Assembly (NCBI GenBank): GCA_029891385.1
Contig: CM057227.1
Span: 56,421,567 to 56,485,566, forward strand
Length of the DNA: 64,000 nucleotides
Direction: 5' to 3'
Origin: Erythroxylum novogranatense
Lineage: Eukaryota; Streptophyta; Magnoliopsida; Malpighiales; Erythroxylaceae
The notes under the pieces: model-generated
Told to the model about the DNA's origin: nothing
Database searches by the model: none
The model's input: only the letters and a program-made list of their open reading frames with translations
Part shown: positions 1-11,710 of the stretch, piece by piece
How the letters are laid out: each line of letters begins with the position of its first letter
Position numbering within the stretch: the first letter of the stretch is position 1
Translations under genes and position numbers: made by a program

Positions 1-994
1 CTTAATATGGTTTGACTTTATTTCTTTGACCTGAAGTCATCATGGTTCCCTACATGAGGAATTCGGTGTTTTGATATTAGACTAAGTTATTTTTAACCGA
101 ATAAAAAGTAGTCTTATGTTGGACATCAAATGAATCATGCGGAGGGATGTGAATGACGTAGATGGGATTTGTACCTCTCTTAAATGAGAGAGATATCATT
201 TGGGCCTCTTGACAAGTGTGGTGAAGAAATGCATGGCGTGCTCAAATGAATTGATGAAGAGTCATCAATGTCATTTGTTATAATCGATCAACTTGGGGAT
301 CAAGAAACTATGATTAATCAAAGGTTGACATGTACCATGCCTTGTGATTAATCTTGATATCGTGTTACAAAAGGACTGAGCTTATAACCATAATTCTGAG
401 TTAAATCGGATTATCGATCCTCATTTGATTTGGGTAGTCATAATGTCTTGCTAGAGGCCGCTTATGACTTATGGGCCTTAAAGTGTGATCAAGCCCATTG
501 CCAACATCAAATGAGCCTACAGGGTCGCACACAAAGAGTGATGTGATCTGGGCTTATTCTCTTGGGCTTAATTTATTAGGCATTGAATAAATATTGTAGA
601 TATATTTATTGGGCTAAATCAAATTAAGTTGTCGGGCTTTTATTATATGAGATATAATGGGCCGAAACTTATTGGGGCCTCAATGGGATTAGGGTTTCTC
701 TATAAATAGAGAAGCTTAGGTCTCATTAGGTATGGAAGACACTATTGTAAGGAAACCCTAGCCACCATCCGAGAGGAAAACCGTGTGGCGTTCGAAAAGA
801 GTTTGAGGATGTGTTAGCACACCACAACCGTAGCCTGGATCGTACATACTCGTGTGGATACCGGTAGAGGGCATTCGCATTTGCAGTGTCTTGGAATCCG
901 AAAAAGAAGCAACCTATCCACAGAAATAAGGTATTTTCGTACATCCTTGGTATTTTCGATTATACTTCATGTTGTTGTATGGTCTTTTTCTGCA
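1..994 (+). mobile_element. Copia-like LTR, 3' part (start outside window)
   Basis: This stretch resembles the distal half of the copia-B LTRs further along the window. It shares a block on the theme of a conserved 'gatgtgttgctagataccgctcatg' region (compare about 440-480 with about 45390), alternating 'gggctt' segments, a TATA box and a late 'gtggatacc' motif near 855. The likely right end is the 'tgca' at 991-994, because gypsy integrase sequence starts within about 20 bases. No internal region or priming site follows, so a solo LTR inserted into the gypsy integrase gene is the simplest reading. The left end is off the window, so neither the TSD nor full length can be checked. Confidence 0.5.
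701..709 (+). promoter_or_regulatory. LTR TATA box
   Basis: A TATAAATAG match lies about 290 bases before the inferred LTR end, a usual place for the U3 promoter of a plant LTR. It supports plus orientation for this LTR. No transcription start can be proven from sequence. Confidence 0.5.
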
Positions 995-1010
995 GTGTAT
1001 TATGAATACT

Positions 1011-2240
1011 CGGACCGTACGCGATCCAACAGTGTGTCAGTTGGATAAACTGCAAAGGAAGAAAGAAGCCAGTTTGCTACAATCCTTATCCATCCCCGAG
1101 AGACGTTGGATGTCAATCTCAATGGATTTCATTAGTGGGTTTCCAAAGGTGGACAACATGGCGTCAATCATGGTGGTGGTTGATAGATTCTCCATGTATG
1201 CAGTTTTTGTGCCAACTCCTGTGACCTGTACCTCGGATGTTACGGCCGAGCTATTCTACAAGAACGTGGTCAAGTATTTTAGAGTACCAGCAGATATTGT
1301 GAGTGACCGAGATGCCAGATTTACGGGCCGATTCTGGACGTCTCTTTTTAATTTGATGGGTTGTGAGTTAAAGTTCTCAATGGCAAATCACCCATAAACT
1401 GATGGCCAAACAGAAAGAATCAACGGTTTGTTGGAGGAATATCTTCGGCATTACGTAAGTGCGAGTCAACAAAATTGGTTAAATTTACTTGAAACTGCAC
1501 AGTTCTATTATAACTTGCACAGATCTTTGGCTACGGAGAAGAGTCCTTTTGAGATTGTGTTGAGACAACAACCTCTAACTCCTTTGGAGATCGCTCAACA
1601 AAGGACAAGTGATAAGTGTCCTGCGGCGCATAAGTTTGCGAGGGAGAAGCAAGAGATACTGGATGAGGTGAGGGACAGTCTTCGTAAAGCTTCTCGACGA
1701 ATGAAGAAGCAAGCGGATCTTCGGAGGAGACCGTTGGAGTTTGATATGGGGGATAAGGTTTTGTTGAAACTAACCCCGCAAATTTGGAAAAAGATCTCAA
1801 GAAAGCAAGTGCATAGGGGATTGGTGCTGAAGTATGATGGATCGTTTGAAGTGCTACAAAAAGTGGGGAATGTGGCATACCGATTGAAGTTATCTGAGCG
1901 GTTAAAGGTACACCCTACTTTTTATTTTAATTTTCTCAAGCCTTACTATGAGGATGCATCAGATCCGAATAGGAGTCAGGTGAAGAGTGCACCACCGGTT
2001 GTGAGGAAACAGTTCGAGGATCAAGTGGAGAAGATCCTAGATCATCGGACCATGGGTCAGCATAAGAAGTATCGACAGACAGAGTTCTTAATCCAGTGGA
2101 AGGGTAAACCTGTCGCGGAAGCAACATGGGAGAAAGATACAACCTTGTGGTAGTTCGAGGGTCAGGTGAATGCCTACCTTCAGATTAATTTGACGAGGGC
2201 GTTGAATCCATCTGGTGGGGGTGATTTGTTAGACCCCTAA
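1011..2240 (+). pseudogene. Ty3/gypsy chromovirus integrase with C-terminal chromodomain (Galadriel-like), broken
   Basis: This is the C-terminal half of a gypsy pol. It begins at the last Cys of the HHCC zinc region ('TVCQLDK'), then the integrase core with MDFISGF (first Asp), SDRDARF (second Asp) and TDGQTERIN (Glu). A GPF-like 'YDGSFEVL' segment and a chromodomain (VEKILDHR ... FLIQWKGK ... ATWEK) follow. All of it lies in one frame, but TAA at 1395-1397 splits the conserved HP-TDGQ motif and TAG at 2151-2153 follows the chromodomain Trp. Both replace a residue that is Gln in relatives. After the second stop the frame runs on into the LTR at 2240. Integrase inserts element cDNA; the chromodomain is thought to steer it to heterochromatin. 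Protease, RT and RNase H are absent here, cut off by the upstream LTR. Galadriel assignment is by resemblance only. Confidence 0.85.
2210..2226 (+). other. Polypurine tract of the Galadriel-like element
   Basis: A G-rich run (tggtgggggtgatt) lies directly before a TG that starts the LTR. This is the expected plus-strand primer position. It overlaps the end of the read-through pol frame. Confidence 0.6.
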
Positions 2241-3140
2241 GTTTCGGAGGACTTCTCAGCTACCTTGATGAGGAGCCTTATGCAAGAGGTTAGCTGGATT
2301 CACGCATGAGGGAGACATGTGAAAATACTAAGGCAAATACGGGAGAGTGGGATCAGACTTGGTGCGAATTTTGGTAGAGCGTCAGACCTTGTGGAGATTG
2401 ACTTAGCTCATGCTCGGATGAATGGACCATGACTAATGGACTTATTGTGGGAGCATTGGATCAGGCCAATTTGCTAGTGGGCTTCGGCGAGATCACATTG
2501 CATCATCAATGGATAGAGATTGTGGGGAGATCTTGGATGATGTGGCAACAACTGGGAGTTAGAGTTACAGTGAAATTGAACGTCTGAAGATAGTAGAGTT
2601 CTTCGAGGACAAGAATGTTAGTTTCCGAGTTAAATATAATCTCTATCTTGTTGTTATCTTATCTTATCAGTTAGAGTCCTATTTAGACGGGGGTGTCATC
2701 TAATTAGTCCACGTGATGTAATCTGATAAGGATAGACGTGATCTAGCACAATCTTAGGCAGTTCAGATTGAGTAGGATTCTGAATGTAACTTGGAAGGCA
2801 AGTTAGGATGCCTATATATAGCTCATTCGAGCCTTGCTCTTCTCATTCAGTTAGAGAGAGCATTCTTTGTATTCTTTTGAGGGAAAGTATATAAAGTTGG
2901 TTTTATATTGTATCTCTGTGCGTTCTTGTTGCCTTTGTTCTTATTGTTCTTTTAAGCATAGTTTCTTCGAGTGTGTGCAAGGTAAACACTTCGAGGGTGA
3001 GGGAAGGCTGAGTCTTCACTTTAATGGATTTAAGCGAGATTGCCGTGCAAAGGGTGTGAGCGAGAAACTTCGGTGAAAGTTTGAGTTCCTATAATACCTT
3101 TGTAATACCTACCATAGTCACGAGCCAATTCTATCAGTCC
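2227..3140 (+). mobile_element. 3' LTR of the Galadriel-like chromovirus
   Basis: The LTR starts with TGTTAGACCCC directly after the polypurine tract. A TATA box (ctatatata, 2812-2820) is followed by a CT-rich start region and about 300 bases of R/U5. The right end is not fixed: no clear terminal CA with a matching target duplication was seen, and 3140 is an estimate from the last LTR-like text ('ctatca'). No second copy lies in the window for comparison. Confidence 0.6.
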
Positions 3141-3598
3141 AAGTTATTTTTTCAGGTTAAAGTTGTACAGTTGAGTTTCAACTTTTCCTTGATAAAAGTT
3201 GCTAGCCACGGTCGAAATGTATAATTTTTCATCACAGAGCCTATCAAATGCATTTTACGTTCTATGCAATCGCCTCCTCAGCACTCGTCGCTAATTTTTT
3301 TGCATCGGCATTCGTTGTGTTTTGCTTTTGGGATTCAAGGGTAGGTAAGAGACTGTGTGTCGCATTAATACTAACTGATGCTTTTACGTTTTTTCGTGTG
3401 AAAGATTCACATACGTGATGGCTCTGGCTTACAATCTTGTTTGAGAAAAAGACCCATATCAAAATTACTGTTCCTTGACTTTCCTAATGTTATTTTCTTT
3501 TTATTATATTTGTACCTAGCTTGATTGTCTAGTTTAGGGTATATAAACATGCGGGCCCATTCATAATATGTGAAATTTATAGGGATATTTGGACATCT
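3141..3598. other. Unassigned spacer between chromovirus LTR and LINE tail
   Basis: About 460 bases with no coding pattern I recognise on either strand. It may hold the true end of the LTR, the LINE target site and older flanking DNA. The short reading frame at 3262-3462 on the minus strand has no family motif. Confidence 0.4.
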
Positions 3599-4151
3599 TT
3601 CTTTTTTCTTGTTGAAAAGATAAATTTGTACTAAAGAATAAGGTCAGAATACAAACAAGATGTCCAAGCACCAAAAGCACTTCCAACATGGAATTACTTA
3701 GAAGAGAGCCTAGGAAAAGATTTTCATAACCAGCTTAAGAAAAATAGGTAAGGAATAGAACTAGGGATCATAGATCTTCTAAAACTTCTTGGCAAGTTGA
3801 TGTTAAACTAATAGTTTTATTTTCCAGCCGAACATTAATCGAAAAGAACAAGCCCTAAACAAGATACTAGGTATATAAGATCTCTTTAAAGAGGAACAAC
3901 TACTCTATAATGATAGAGGAATAACATTATCCCCAACTAAGAGCAAGAGACTTAGACATTTAGTGTGTATATTATCAACACTCGGTTGTTCCCTGACTTG
4001 GTTTTTAAGTTGGAAAAGCAAGTCCATTTGATGTGAATCCTTTTGTTGGAAAATCTTAGGTTCCTTTCCCGTTGAAGCAATATACCTATTTACTAACATC
4101 AATCTTGAGTATAGTTTGATCCCTTTTATCCAAACTCTATAGTTAAGGGAG
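3599..4151 (-). pseudogene. L1-type LINE: 3' end of ORF2 and A-rich tail
   Basis: Read on the minus strand from 4151, this continues the LINE reading interrupted by the Tekay element. It carries the end of the zinc-finger RVT region, where relatives have a 'VY.IW.ERN.RIF' motif; here the match is 'PKIFQQKDSHQMDLL' (about 4050-4000) followed by 'QVREQ'. The frame ends near 3905 and an A-rich stretch (minus-strand reading of the T-rich 3599-3612) looks like the poly(A) tail. The flanking Tekay TSD (CCATA, 4152-4156) marks where the gypsy element broke the LINE. The remainder lies at 19301-20237 and 24383-26728. No intact ORF survives. Confidence 0.7.
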
Positions 4152-4156
4152 CCATA

Positions 4157-4675
4157 TGTTGGGCCCCAAATTTGTTTTTCTTGATGTTATTAAGTATGAA
4201 TTTATTTGATTTATGATTTATGGCATAGTTTGAATTTATTGAAAGTATTAGTGGAAAATTTGGATTTATTTGAGTTTAGTGTGGAATAATGGTTATGAAA
4301 GAGTGAAAATGTGTAAGGGCAAAATAGGCAAGACACTTGAGTTATGATGTTTAAGGCTAAGCAAAGGAGGGCATTTTAGTCTTTGTATCTTCTTTTTGGT
4401 TTAAGGAGTTAAAGGAAAATAGGAAAAGAAAAGAAAGAGGAAATAGAAAGAAGAGAAGAAATGAAGAAGAGAGTCGGGAGAGAGAGGAGAAGAAGAAGAG
4501 GAAAAGAGGAAAGCTCCAGTTTGAAGATTTCGAAGGATTTCAAGCATTCTTAAGGTAAGTTAAACTCTTCTACTCTTGTTTGGGCTGAATCAAACCCTAG
4601 ATTTGCATGCATTGAGTAGAAATCATTGGTTTAGGGTTTATAGTGAAAATTAGGTAGATTTGCATGGGTTGTTGT
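4157..4675 (+). repeat. Tekay-like 5' LTR, first part
   Basis: The first 519 bases of the 5' LTR run nearly base for base with 17034-17553 of the 3' LTR, including the AG-rich block at 4415-4515. The LTR stops at GTTGT (4671-4675), the target duplication of the inserted element, and resumes at 10472. Confidence 0.95.
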
Positions 4676-6208
4676 TGATAGGATTGAATTATCTTAAATT
4701 TTCTTATACATTTACATGTGATTTCAATCCTATTTTTATAATAAAATGCTCAATTTGTGTTCAATTTGTGTTGACAATGAGGTTGGATTGATTGCTATAT
4801 TTTTTTAGATAAAAAAGGCAAAATTTTCTAAAGAAAATTGGAGCACATTTCTTGTTTCATGTTAAAGGAATGAATTTAAAAGAAAAAGAAAAGGAAAAGA
4901 AAAAGAAAAAGCATTTGGTTGTCTGTGCAGCGTTAAAAAACAAGGATGAAGGGTTTTAACATGAGCAACATCTTAATTGTCCCATCGCAGAAGCAGTGCT
5001 TGCGCACAAATGTGGAGAAACAACAGACGGCAACAGAACAAGTGTGGCGTGAGCCACGAGAGTGGTGGAGGCCTGCGTAGAGAGTTGCGGCGCAGGAGAA
5101 GGAAGCAGCGCTTGCGGCTTTCTGCTGGGCTGGAGCTTGCGCAAGAGACGCCACAACAGCTACAGGAGAAAAGAGAACAAAGGTCAGAAGTTCAAGAAGG
5201 CTGCTTGAACGCAGAGGAGGATCGCATTTGGGGCCACCATGGACGTTGTGCTTGAGAAATGAGCGGTCGTGAAGCTACACTAAGGAAGAGGGCTACGTGA
5301 AGGTAAAAATAAATAGGGATTTTTTGTTAGGGATTAAGATGGGGTTGAAGCAATTTGTCGGGAAAGACCCATGAAGAGCTGAATGTCCTGACGCCGGTTC
5401 GGAGGTAAAGTCGACGCCGACGACCCGGGTTAAGTGGTTTTATTATTATTATTGTTTCTTTCTCTCATTAGAAATTGTTTGTGTTATCCGATTTTAACTG
5501 ATTTGGGTTTTATGTATGGATAATCGGATTTTCGTTATTATTCGGTTATTTATGTATGAACCCTTTGGGTATTTTTAATTGGTGATTTTAATGCGTTCAT
5601 TGAATTGCTAATTGCGAACCCATTGCTAGAATTTCAATTTAATCCGTAATTGTTTTATTGAAATTCATTTGTAGCGACTAATGATTCGTAATCATTAGGG
5701 ATAACATGACCTAGGTTAAATGACCCGAGCTTATGTGGTTGTTGCCTTGATTAATCGGTTTTCTAATTAAGTAATGCTACCGCCTAATTAAATCTAGAGA
5801 TCGTATCCTAGGTTGTTAGGTGGTTAGGTTTAATCAACGATCGTATCTTGATTAAACAAAACCTAAGGGAAAACTCGGGTTAATTTTTAATCCACGATTA
5901 ATAATTTCTAGGAGAGGTTAAAGAACAACAAATTAATAAAATCGCTTAGCTGTGGTGTAGGCGAGATTGAACCAAAGAACCGGGTCCTACCAAATTTCCC
6001 ACTTTTATCATTTTTGCATGTTTTCTTTAATTTGTTTTATTAGTTAGTTTTATTTTATTTTCATCTTTAAAATACAAAACCCCATTTAGTGTAAACACCG
6101 ATTAACTTCATTTCTTAAACTTTACACACTCTCGTGGGATCGACCTAGACTAGCCAACGCTACAAGAGTAGTCTAGTTAATTAATTTTGACTAGCGTTAC
6201 GGCGGTCA
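4676..6208 (+). repeat. 5' LTR of the LARD-like element
   Basis: A direct copy of 8937-10471. The first 240 bases and the last 900 are almost identical between copies. A GC-rich block at about 4925-5440 differs in many small ways from its partner at about 9175-9690. The copy also holds a short extra repeat of 'gttcaatttgt' near 4752-4770. Confidence 0.95.
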
Positions 6209-6214
6209 AATTTT

Positions 6215-6233
6215 TAGGCGCCGCTCTTGGGGA
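6215..6233 (+). other. Primer binding site, tRNA-Asp type
   Basis: The sequence TAGGCGCCGCTCTTGGGGA, six bases after the LTR end, is close to the tRNA-Asp complement TGGCGCCGTTGCCGGGGA that is standard in Athila and Tat elements. The mismatches suggest decay. It sets plus orientation for the element. Confidence 0.75.
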
Positions 6234-6352
6234 GTGTGGTGTTTTAGTTTTTGTTTGTGTTTTAATTGGTGTTTTGTATATATTTGTTCGTGATTGATTT
6301 CTTTTCTGTTATTTGGTGATCTTTTCATTTTTGTTCCGAAAAAAAAATTGTT

Positions 6353-7203
6353 ATGGACGGAAGTAATTTCTTTTATAATTCATATTCTCATTCCTATAAC
6401 AATGTTTGGACTGATCAACCTAACTTTTGTTATGGATGGGATAATCAGCAGAATTACTTCCATGATAGTTTGCAGGACACACAACAATTACGATACATGA
6501 CGAAGCTTCCTATCACAACTCCTACCATCTCTGGAAGAGTTGATGTTACAATTGCAGGAGAATACTTTACAATTCCAGCAGGATGGAGGGCAATTTCCAG
6601 AAGACACATATTCTAGCGCCCAAAATTCGGAGAGCCAACATAATTCACTTGCATCTTTAGAAGAACTTGTTAATACTATGGCTGCTAACAATTTGCAATT
6701 TCAACAGGATATGCAGCAGGAGATGCGAGAATTCGACAAGAGACAAAGCTAGCCCACCGATTGAGTGCATCTTTAGAAGAAATGGTTCACATACTTGTTG
6801 ATAACACTTTGCAATTTCATCAGAGACAAAGGCACACCAACAAAGGATGGAAAACCCATCGGGTCGATGGCGAAAGCCTCGATCGCCTAGAAGCCCAAAG
6901 AGAAGAGGCACAACCAGATCAACCCGAGGTGTATCAATCAAGTCAAGTCTGAAAAATTTGCAAAGTGATGAGGAGCTTGAGAATTTTGAGGTCAACCCTC
7001 AACGAATTGTTTGTGTCAAAGAAGTGGAGAAGGAGCTCGAAGCCACAAAGGACATATCTTTTAGCTCGGAGGTAAGTACTGAGTCCATAATTATTTTTGA
7101 AACTAACTCTTTACCTTTACATTACAGAGTGGAGGAATTGAATGATGAAGAAAAAGGTGAAGAGACGTTTGAAATATTTCCTGAGCGTATGGACTCGGTC
7201 TGA
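6353..7203 (+). pseudogene. gag-like remnant of the LARD-like element
   Basis: Three overlapping reading frames hold short pieces of one protein. There is an aromatic/Asn-rich start (YNNVWTDQPNFCYGW, from about 6380), then two repeats of a coiled-coil-like segment (SLEELVNTMAANNLQFQQD at about 6651 and a diverged SLEEMVHILVDNTLQFHQ at about 6767). An acidic tail reads 'EEKGEETFEIFPERMDSV' to 7203. Similar aromatic/Asn openings occur in gag-like ORFs of plant Athila/Tat-related non-autonomous elements. No zinc knuckle, protease or RT is seen. The frames change at about 6600, 6750 and 6850, so no complete product can be made. Function as capsid is inferred from position only. Confidence 0.5.
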
Positions 7204-8923
7204 ATTAAGCAGTTGAGGATAGGGAAGATACTGAAGGTGGATGATGATCGACTAAGGCCCTATCCGGAATTACCTCACGTGGAAGAGCCGCATGTAATTT
7301 CTGAAGATCACAATTTTGTCACGTGAGGAGAAAAAGGAGTCGAGCCAGCGACCCTAAACAAAGGCGCTTCTTGGGAGGCAACCCAAGGGAAGTAAATTTC
7401 TTTTCCTTTACATTTTCGCATTACTTTTCATTTGCATGTGTGTTTTCGAATTTGTTTGTTTTACTTGTTTTTAAGTTTTCAATCAAAATGAGAGAAAGAA
7501 TAAAACAAATGAAACAAGCATTTTCTCATTTTTCTATTTCTTCAGGGATTATATAATCATGATTAGAGTGTGGATTGACTAGAGAATTTCATAGCAACTT
7601 TAGCATGTACTTTTGCTCTTGTGATTGGTCAATATGCATTATCTTTAGAAGAGTAGTGACTAATGGTAGACAAAGCCAGTGAGAATTTGAGCCTTATTTG
7701 ACTGACACATCTATATCAGTCTCATTGCTTTTTGATAATGTGTGACCTTCATAACATGTACGTCCCGATTTTGCATTGAATTTCTATTCGAGACCACATT
7801 TTTATCACATGCATTAACATGGATATGATTAGGCATTCTTTGTTTTCATAAGCTACATTGGCCAATGACCTACCCTATTGACATGATTTTTCCTTGATAA
7901 ACCCTTTGAGCTTTAATCTTTCTTTTGTATAAACCACATTTTATGCTTTTAAACTTAACCAAATGTCCTACCTAAGTCATAAAGCTAGTGGAACATTTAT
8001 GATTGTTGAGGTTGTGGATATACAAAATTCTTAGTATGGGGGTGTATATATGTGAGGGTTGGTTATAATCTTGGGATGTTATTTTATGTCTTATCATTGA
8101 GATTCCCATGTTGATGTAGATTATTTTAATTTTTACAAGGAAAAGAAAGAAAAGAAAATGAAAAAAAAGAAGCAAAGAAAAACAAAAAGAAAAGAAAAAA
8201 GAAAAAATATTGAAAATAATTATCAAGGAAGAATTGCATATGTGTTTAAAAGTTGTTTATAATTTATGCATCTTCCTAGAGTTGTAATGATTGAGTTATT
8301 TGAGAATGTTGAATATGAGGTTGAGGTTTGCTTGAACGGTTCACTCTTGTTATTTCATTGAGAAAAATTGTATGAGTGATTCCTTTGGATTGATTTGTGA
8401 TTTATGTGGTTTGTGTGTGAGAGCTGAATAAGATTGTGAAAGATAAATGTTGCATTTATTATAGCTGACGGTACCCAGTTGTTAATGAGTGTTACTTTTG
8501 TTTCACTAGTTTTTATGGCTTTTATGCTACTTGACCCAAATATACCTCACCTTACCCTTGCCCACATTACAACCTTGAAAAGTCCTTTGATTCATAATTT
8601 TGCATGTGAGCATTAGTGGTGGAGAAATGAAATGATATGCAAAGTTGTGGATTGTCATGTTTATGAATGGTATTGAGTGTACCAATTGACATATTTTAGT
8701 TAAACACATTTCCGAGTCTACCATTAGATTGCTCAGTTTTTGAAGATATTAGATGTTGATTGATCATGAGTAAAAGCTTGGAATGTTGATTTCTTGCTAT
8801 GATGTTTGACAGTTATTCATCTTTGCTTATGATTATATTGTCTTGGAAAATATGAGAATTGAGTTAATGTTTTGAGTCATGAGCTTAATTTTGAAGATTT
8901 GCCCGAGGACGGTCAAAGGCCAA
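7204..8923 (+). other. Non-coding interior of the LARD-like element
   Basis: No convincing coding region. The motif 'cgcttcttgggaggcaaccc' (about 7364-7383) is a widespread block in plant Athila/Tat-related elements, usually downstream of the last ORF. A purine-rich stretch of simple composition lies at about 8138-8216. The end ('gcccgaggacggtcaaaggc', 8901-8920) is another block typical of such elements just before the 3' LTR. Confidence 0.55.
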
Positions 8924-8936
8924 GTGTGGGGGTATT
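8924..8936 (+). other. Polypurine tract of the LARD-like element
   Basis: GTGTGGGGGTATT directly precedes the TGATAGG start of the 3' LTR. Confidence 0.7.
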
Positions 8937-10471
8937 TGATAGGATTGAATTATCTTAAATTTTCTTATACATTTACATGTGATTTCAATCCTATTTTTAT
9001 AATAAAATGCTCAATTTGTGTTGACAATGAGGTTGGATTGATTGCTATATTTTTTTAGATAAAAAAGGCAAAATTTTCTAAAGCAAATTGGAGCACATTT
9101 CTTGTTTCATGTTAAAGGAATGAATTTAAAAGAAAAAGAAAAGGAAAAGAAAAAGAAAAAGCATTTGGTTGTGCGCTGCGCAGCGTTAAAAAACAAGGAT
9201 GAAGGGTTTTAACATGAGCAACATCTTAATTGTCCCATCGCAGGAACAGTGCCGCACGCATAGTGTGGAGAAGCAACAGGCGGCAACAGGAACAAGTGTG
9301 GGCGTGAGCCACGCAAAGGGCTGGAGGCCTGCGTAGAGAGTTGCGGCGCAGGAGAAGGAAGCAGCGCTTGCGGCTTTCTGCTGGGCTGGAGCTTGCGCAA
9401 GAGACGCCACAACAGCTACAGGAGAAAAGAGAACAGTGCCGCAAGTTCAGTGAGGCTGTCTTGAACGCAGAGGAGGATCGCATTTCAGGGGCCAGCTGCG
9501 GACGTTGTGCTTGAGAAATGAACAGTGCGTGAAGCTACACTAAGGAAGAGGGCTACGTGAAGGTAAAAATAAATAGGGATTTTTTGTTAGGGATTAAGAT
9601 GGGGTTGAAGCAATTTGTCGGGAAAGACCCATGAAGAGTTTGAATGTCCCGACGCGGTTCGGAGGTAAAGTCGACGCCTTAACGACCGGGTTAAGTGGTT
9701 TTATTATTATTGTTGTTTCTTTCTCTCATTAGAAATTGTTTGTGTTATCCGATTTTAACTGATTTGGGTTTTATGTATGGATAATCGGATTTTCGTTATT
9801 ATTCGGTTATTTATGTATGAACCCTTTGGGTATTTTTAATTGGTGATTTTAATGCGTTCATTGAATTGCTAATTGCGAACCCATTGCTAGAATTTCAATT
9901 TAATCCGTAATTGTTTTATTGAAATTCATTTGTAGCGACTAATGATTCGTAATCATTAGGGATAACATGACCTAGGTTAAATGACCCGAGCTTATGTGGT
10001 TGTTGCCTTGATTAATCGGTTTTTCTAATTCGTAATGCTACTGCCTAATTAAATCTAGAGATCGTATCCTAGGTTGTTAGGTGGTTAGGTTTAATCAACG
10101 ATCGTATCTTGATTAAACAAAACCTAAGGAAAACTTAGGTTAATTTTAATCCACGATTAATAATTTCTAGGAGAGGTTAAAGAACAACAAATTAATAAAA
10201 TCGCTTAGCTGAGGTGTAGGCGAGATTGAACCAAAGGGTCCCTACCAAATTTCCCACTTTTATCATTTTTGCATGTTTTCTTTAATTTGTTTTATTAGTT
10301 AGTTTTATTTTATTTTCATCTTTAAAATACAAAACCCCCATTTAGTGTAAACACTGATTAACTTCATTTCTTAAACTTTACACACACTCTCTGTGGGATC
10401 GACCTAGACTCGCCACTGCTACAGTAGTAGTCTAGTTAATTAATTTTGACTAGCGTTATGACGCGCGGTCA
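8937..10471 (+). repeat. 3' LTR of the LARD-like element
   Basis: A direct repeat of 4676-6208, ending GCGGTCA immediately before GTTGT (10472-10476). Differences from the 5' copy are concentrated in its GC-rich block around 9175-9690. Confidence 0.95.
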
Positions 10472-10618
10472 GTTGTGTTGTTGATATTTTTGGTGTTAGA
10501 ATGAGTTTAGAATGGAAGTATAGAGCTTGATTCAAGAGTTAGATGTGTTGTAGTTAAGAAAGGGAAGGATTTAAGGTTGAAAATGGCAGAAATTTGGGTC
10601 GGGAGTCGTCTCTCCCGT

Positions 10619-10757
10619 CCGCACATCGCGACGTGCGTAAGGCCGCACACCGCGACGTGAAGAAGGGTCGCACGACGTGACGTGCGAAGAAAGGGGGCCA
10701 CACGCCGTGACGTGCCAGGCCGCTCGTCGCGACGAACGAGCCTCGTCGCGGCGAGCC
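10619..10757 (+). repeat. CG-rich palindrome array in the Tekay 5' LTR
   Basis: About six imperfect palindromes follow each other with short spacers. Cores read on the theme GCACGTCGCGACGTGC, for example CGCACATCGCGACGTGCG at 10620, CGCACGACGTGACGTGCG at about 10669 and CTCGTCGCGGCGAG at 10742. The block stands out in an otherwise AT-rich LTR. It is repeated at 17695-17833 in the 3' LTR with point differences. Confidence 0.85.
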
Positions 10758-11710
10758 CAATTTTTCCAGCAATGATGTTTTTTTCGTGTTTTGATCATAT
10801 CTTTTGCTACAGAAGTCTTTTTGAGGTGATTTTTGAGGTGTTGTAAACTAGAGACATAGATCTACAGGTTTTGTGAAGAAATGAAGTTCTAATTCAGTAT
10901 CTAAGAATATGGAATTTTGGATGGAAGTTAAGAATGGAAATATTGTTTCAGCATGAATTATTAAATGGGATTTTGGTTCTTATTTTAGGAGATCAAGTGA
11001 GGTAAGAGGATCAAGAGGCTCAAGAGGAAACTCATTCCTAGGCAAGAACAAGCAAGGAAATCAGGTGGGTTCATGTTTATAATAGAGTAAATAAGTCACT
11101 CATTGTTTTGTTCAAATCAAGAAATATTTAATGCATTTAAATTGCATCATCAACGATTGCATTACATACTATTATGAATGATTATTGGTTGTTATATGAT
11201 TTGCATTCATGAATTAAAAAAAGGATTCCAAAAGGGGGTTTTTCTCCTTTCAAGAATACATGTACATGAAATCATGTTTTACGAATATATGACAAGCAAG
11301 TTTACAAGCAAGTGCCAGTTTGGCAAACAAGTTTACAAGAACATGAATCATGCATATTTATGTGGGTTTGCGGTATGTCCCTCACGAACAGTCAAGTGCA
11401 CATTGACTCACGAAAAGGCTTCTCCCGCCTGCCCGCTAGTGGCACAGGGTTTCTCATAAGGATTCTCTCACGAAACTACATCTACACATGAACATTTCGA
11501 TGGTATGTGTAGTACGTCACGAACCAGGGACAACCCAAACCATTATGTTATGTTATGTGTTTATGATTTGTTGTTTATGTGTGATGCATCACGGATTGTT
11601 CAAGAATCAAGAATTTTTCAAGACAATGACTCATACATGCTCAATTGTTATGATTTCAACAAGTATCACGACAATGAGTTATTTTTGAATACTTTTGCTT
11701 ATTACTATAT

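Larger units (their letters stand above)
4676..10471 (+). mobile_element. Non-autonomous LTR element (LARD-like, Athila/Tat-type primer site)
   Basis: The element starts TGATAGGATTGAA and ends GCGGTCA, with a perfect 5-base duplication GTTGT at 4671-4675 and 10472-10476. Removing the element and one GTTGT exactly restores the sequence seen in the uninterrupted 3' LTR of the host gypsy copy (about 17545-17565). LTRs are 1533 and 1535 bases. A primer site complementary to tRNA-Asp follows the 5' LTR, as in Athila/Tat elements. The 2.7-kb interior has only gag-like shreds and no protease, RT or integrase, so it would depend on proteins from a partner element. It is the youngest layer in this part of the window. 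Confidence 0.93.

Noticed and set aside
4933..5255. Frames on both strands in the GC-rich LTR block, repeated at 9186-9483
   Set aside because: Both copies are inside LTRs of a non-autonomous element, differ by frame-breaking changes and have no protein motif.
10507..10798. Arg/Ala-rich minus-strand frames here and at 17583-17873
   Set aside because: They lie in the CG-palindrome array of the Tekay LTR; the coding look is a composition effect of the repeat.
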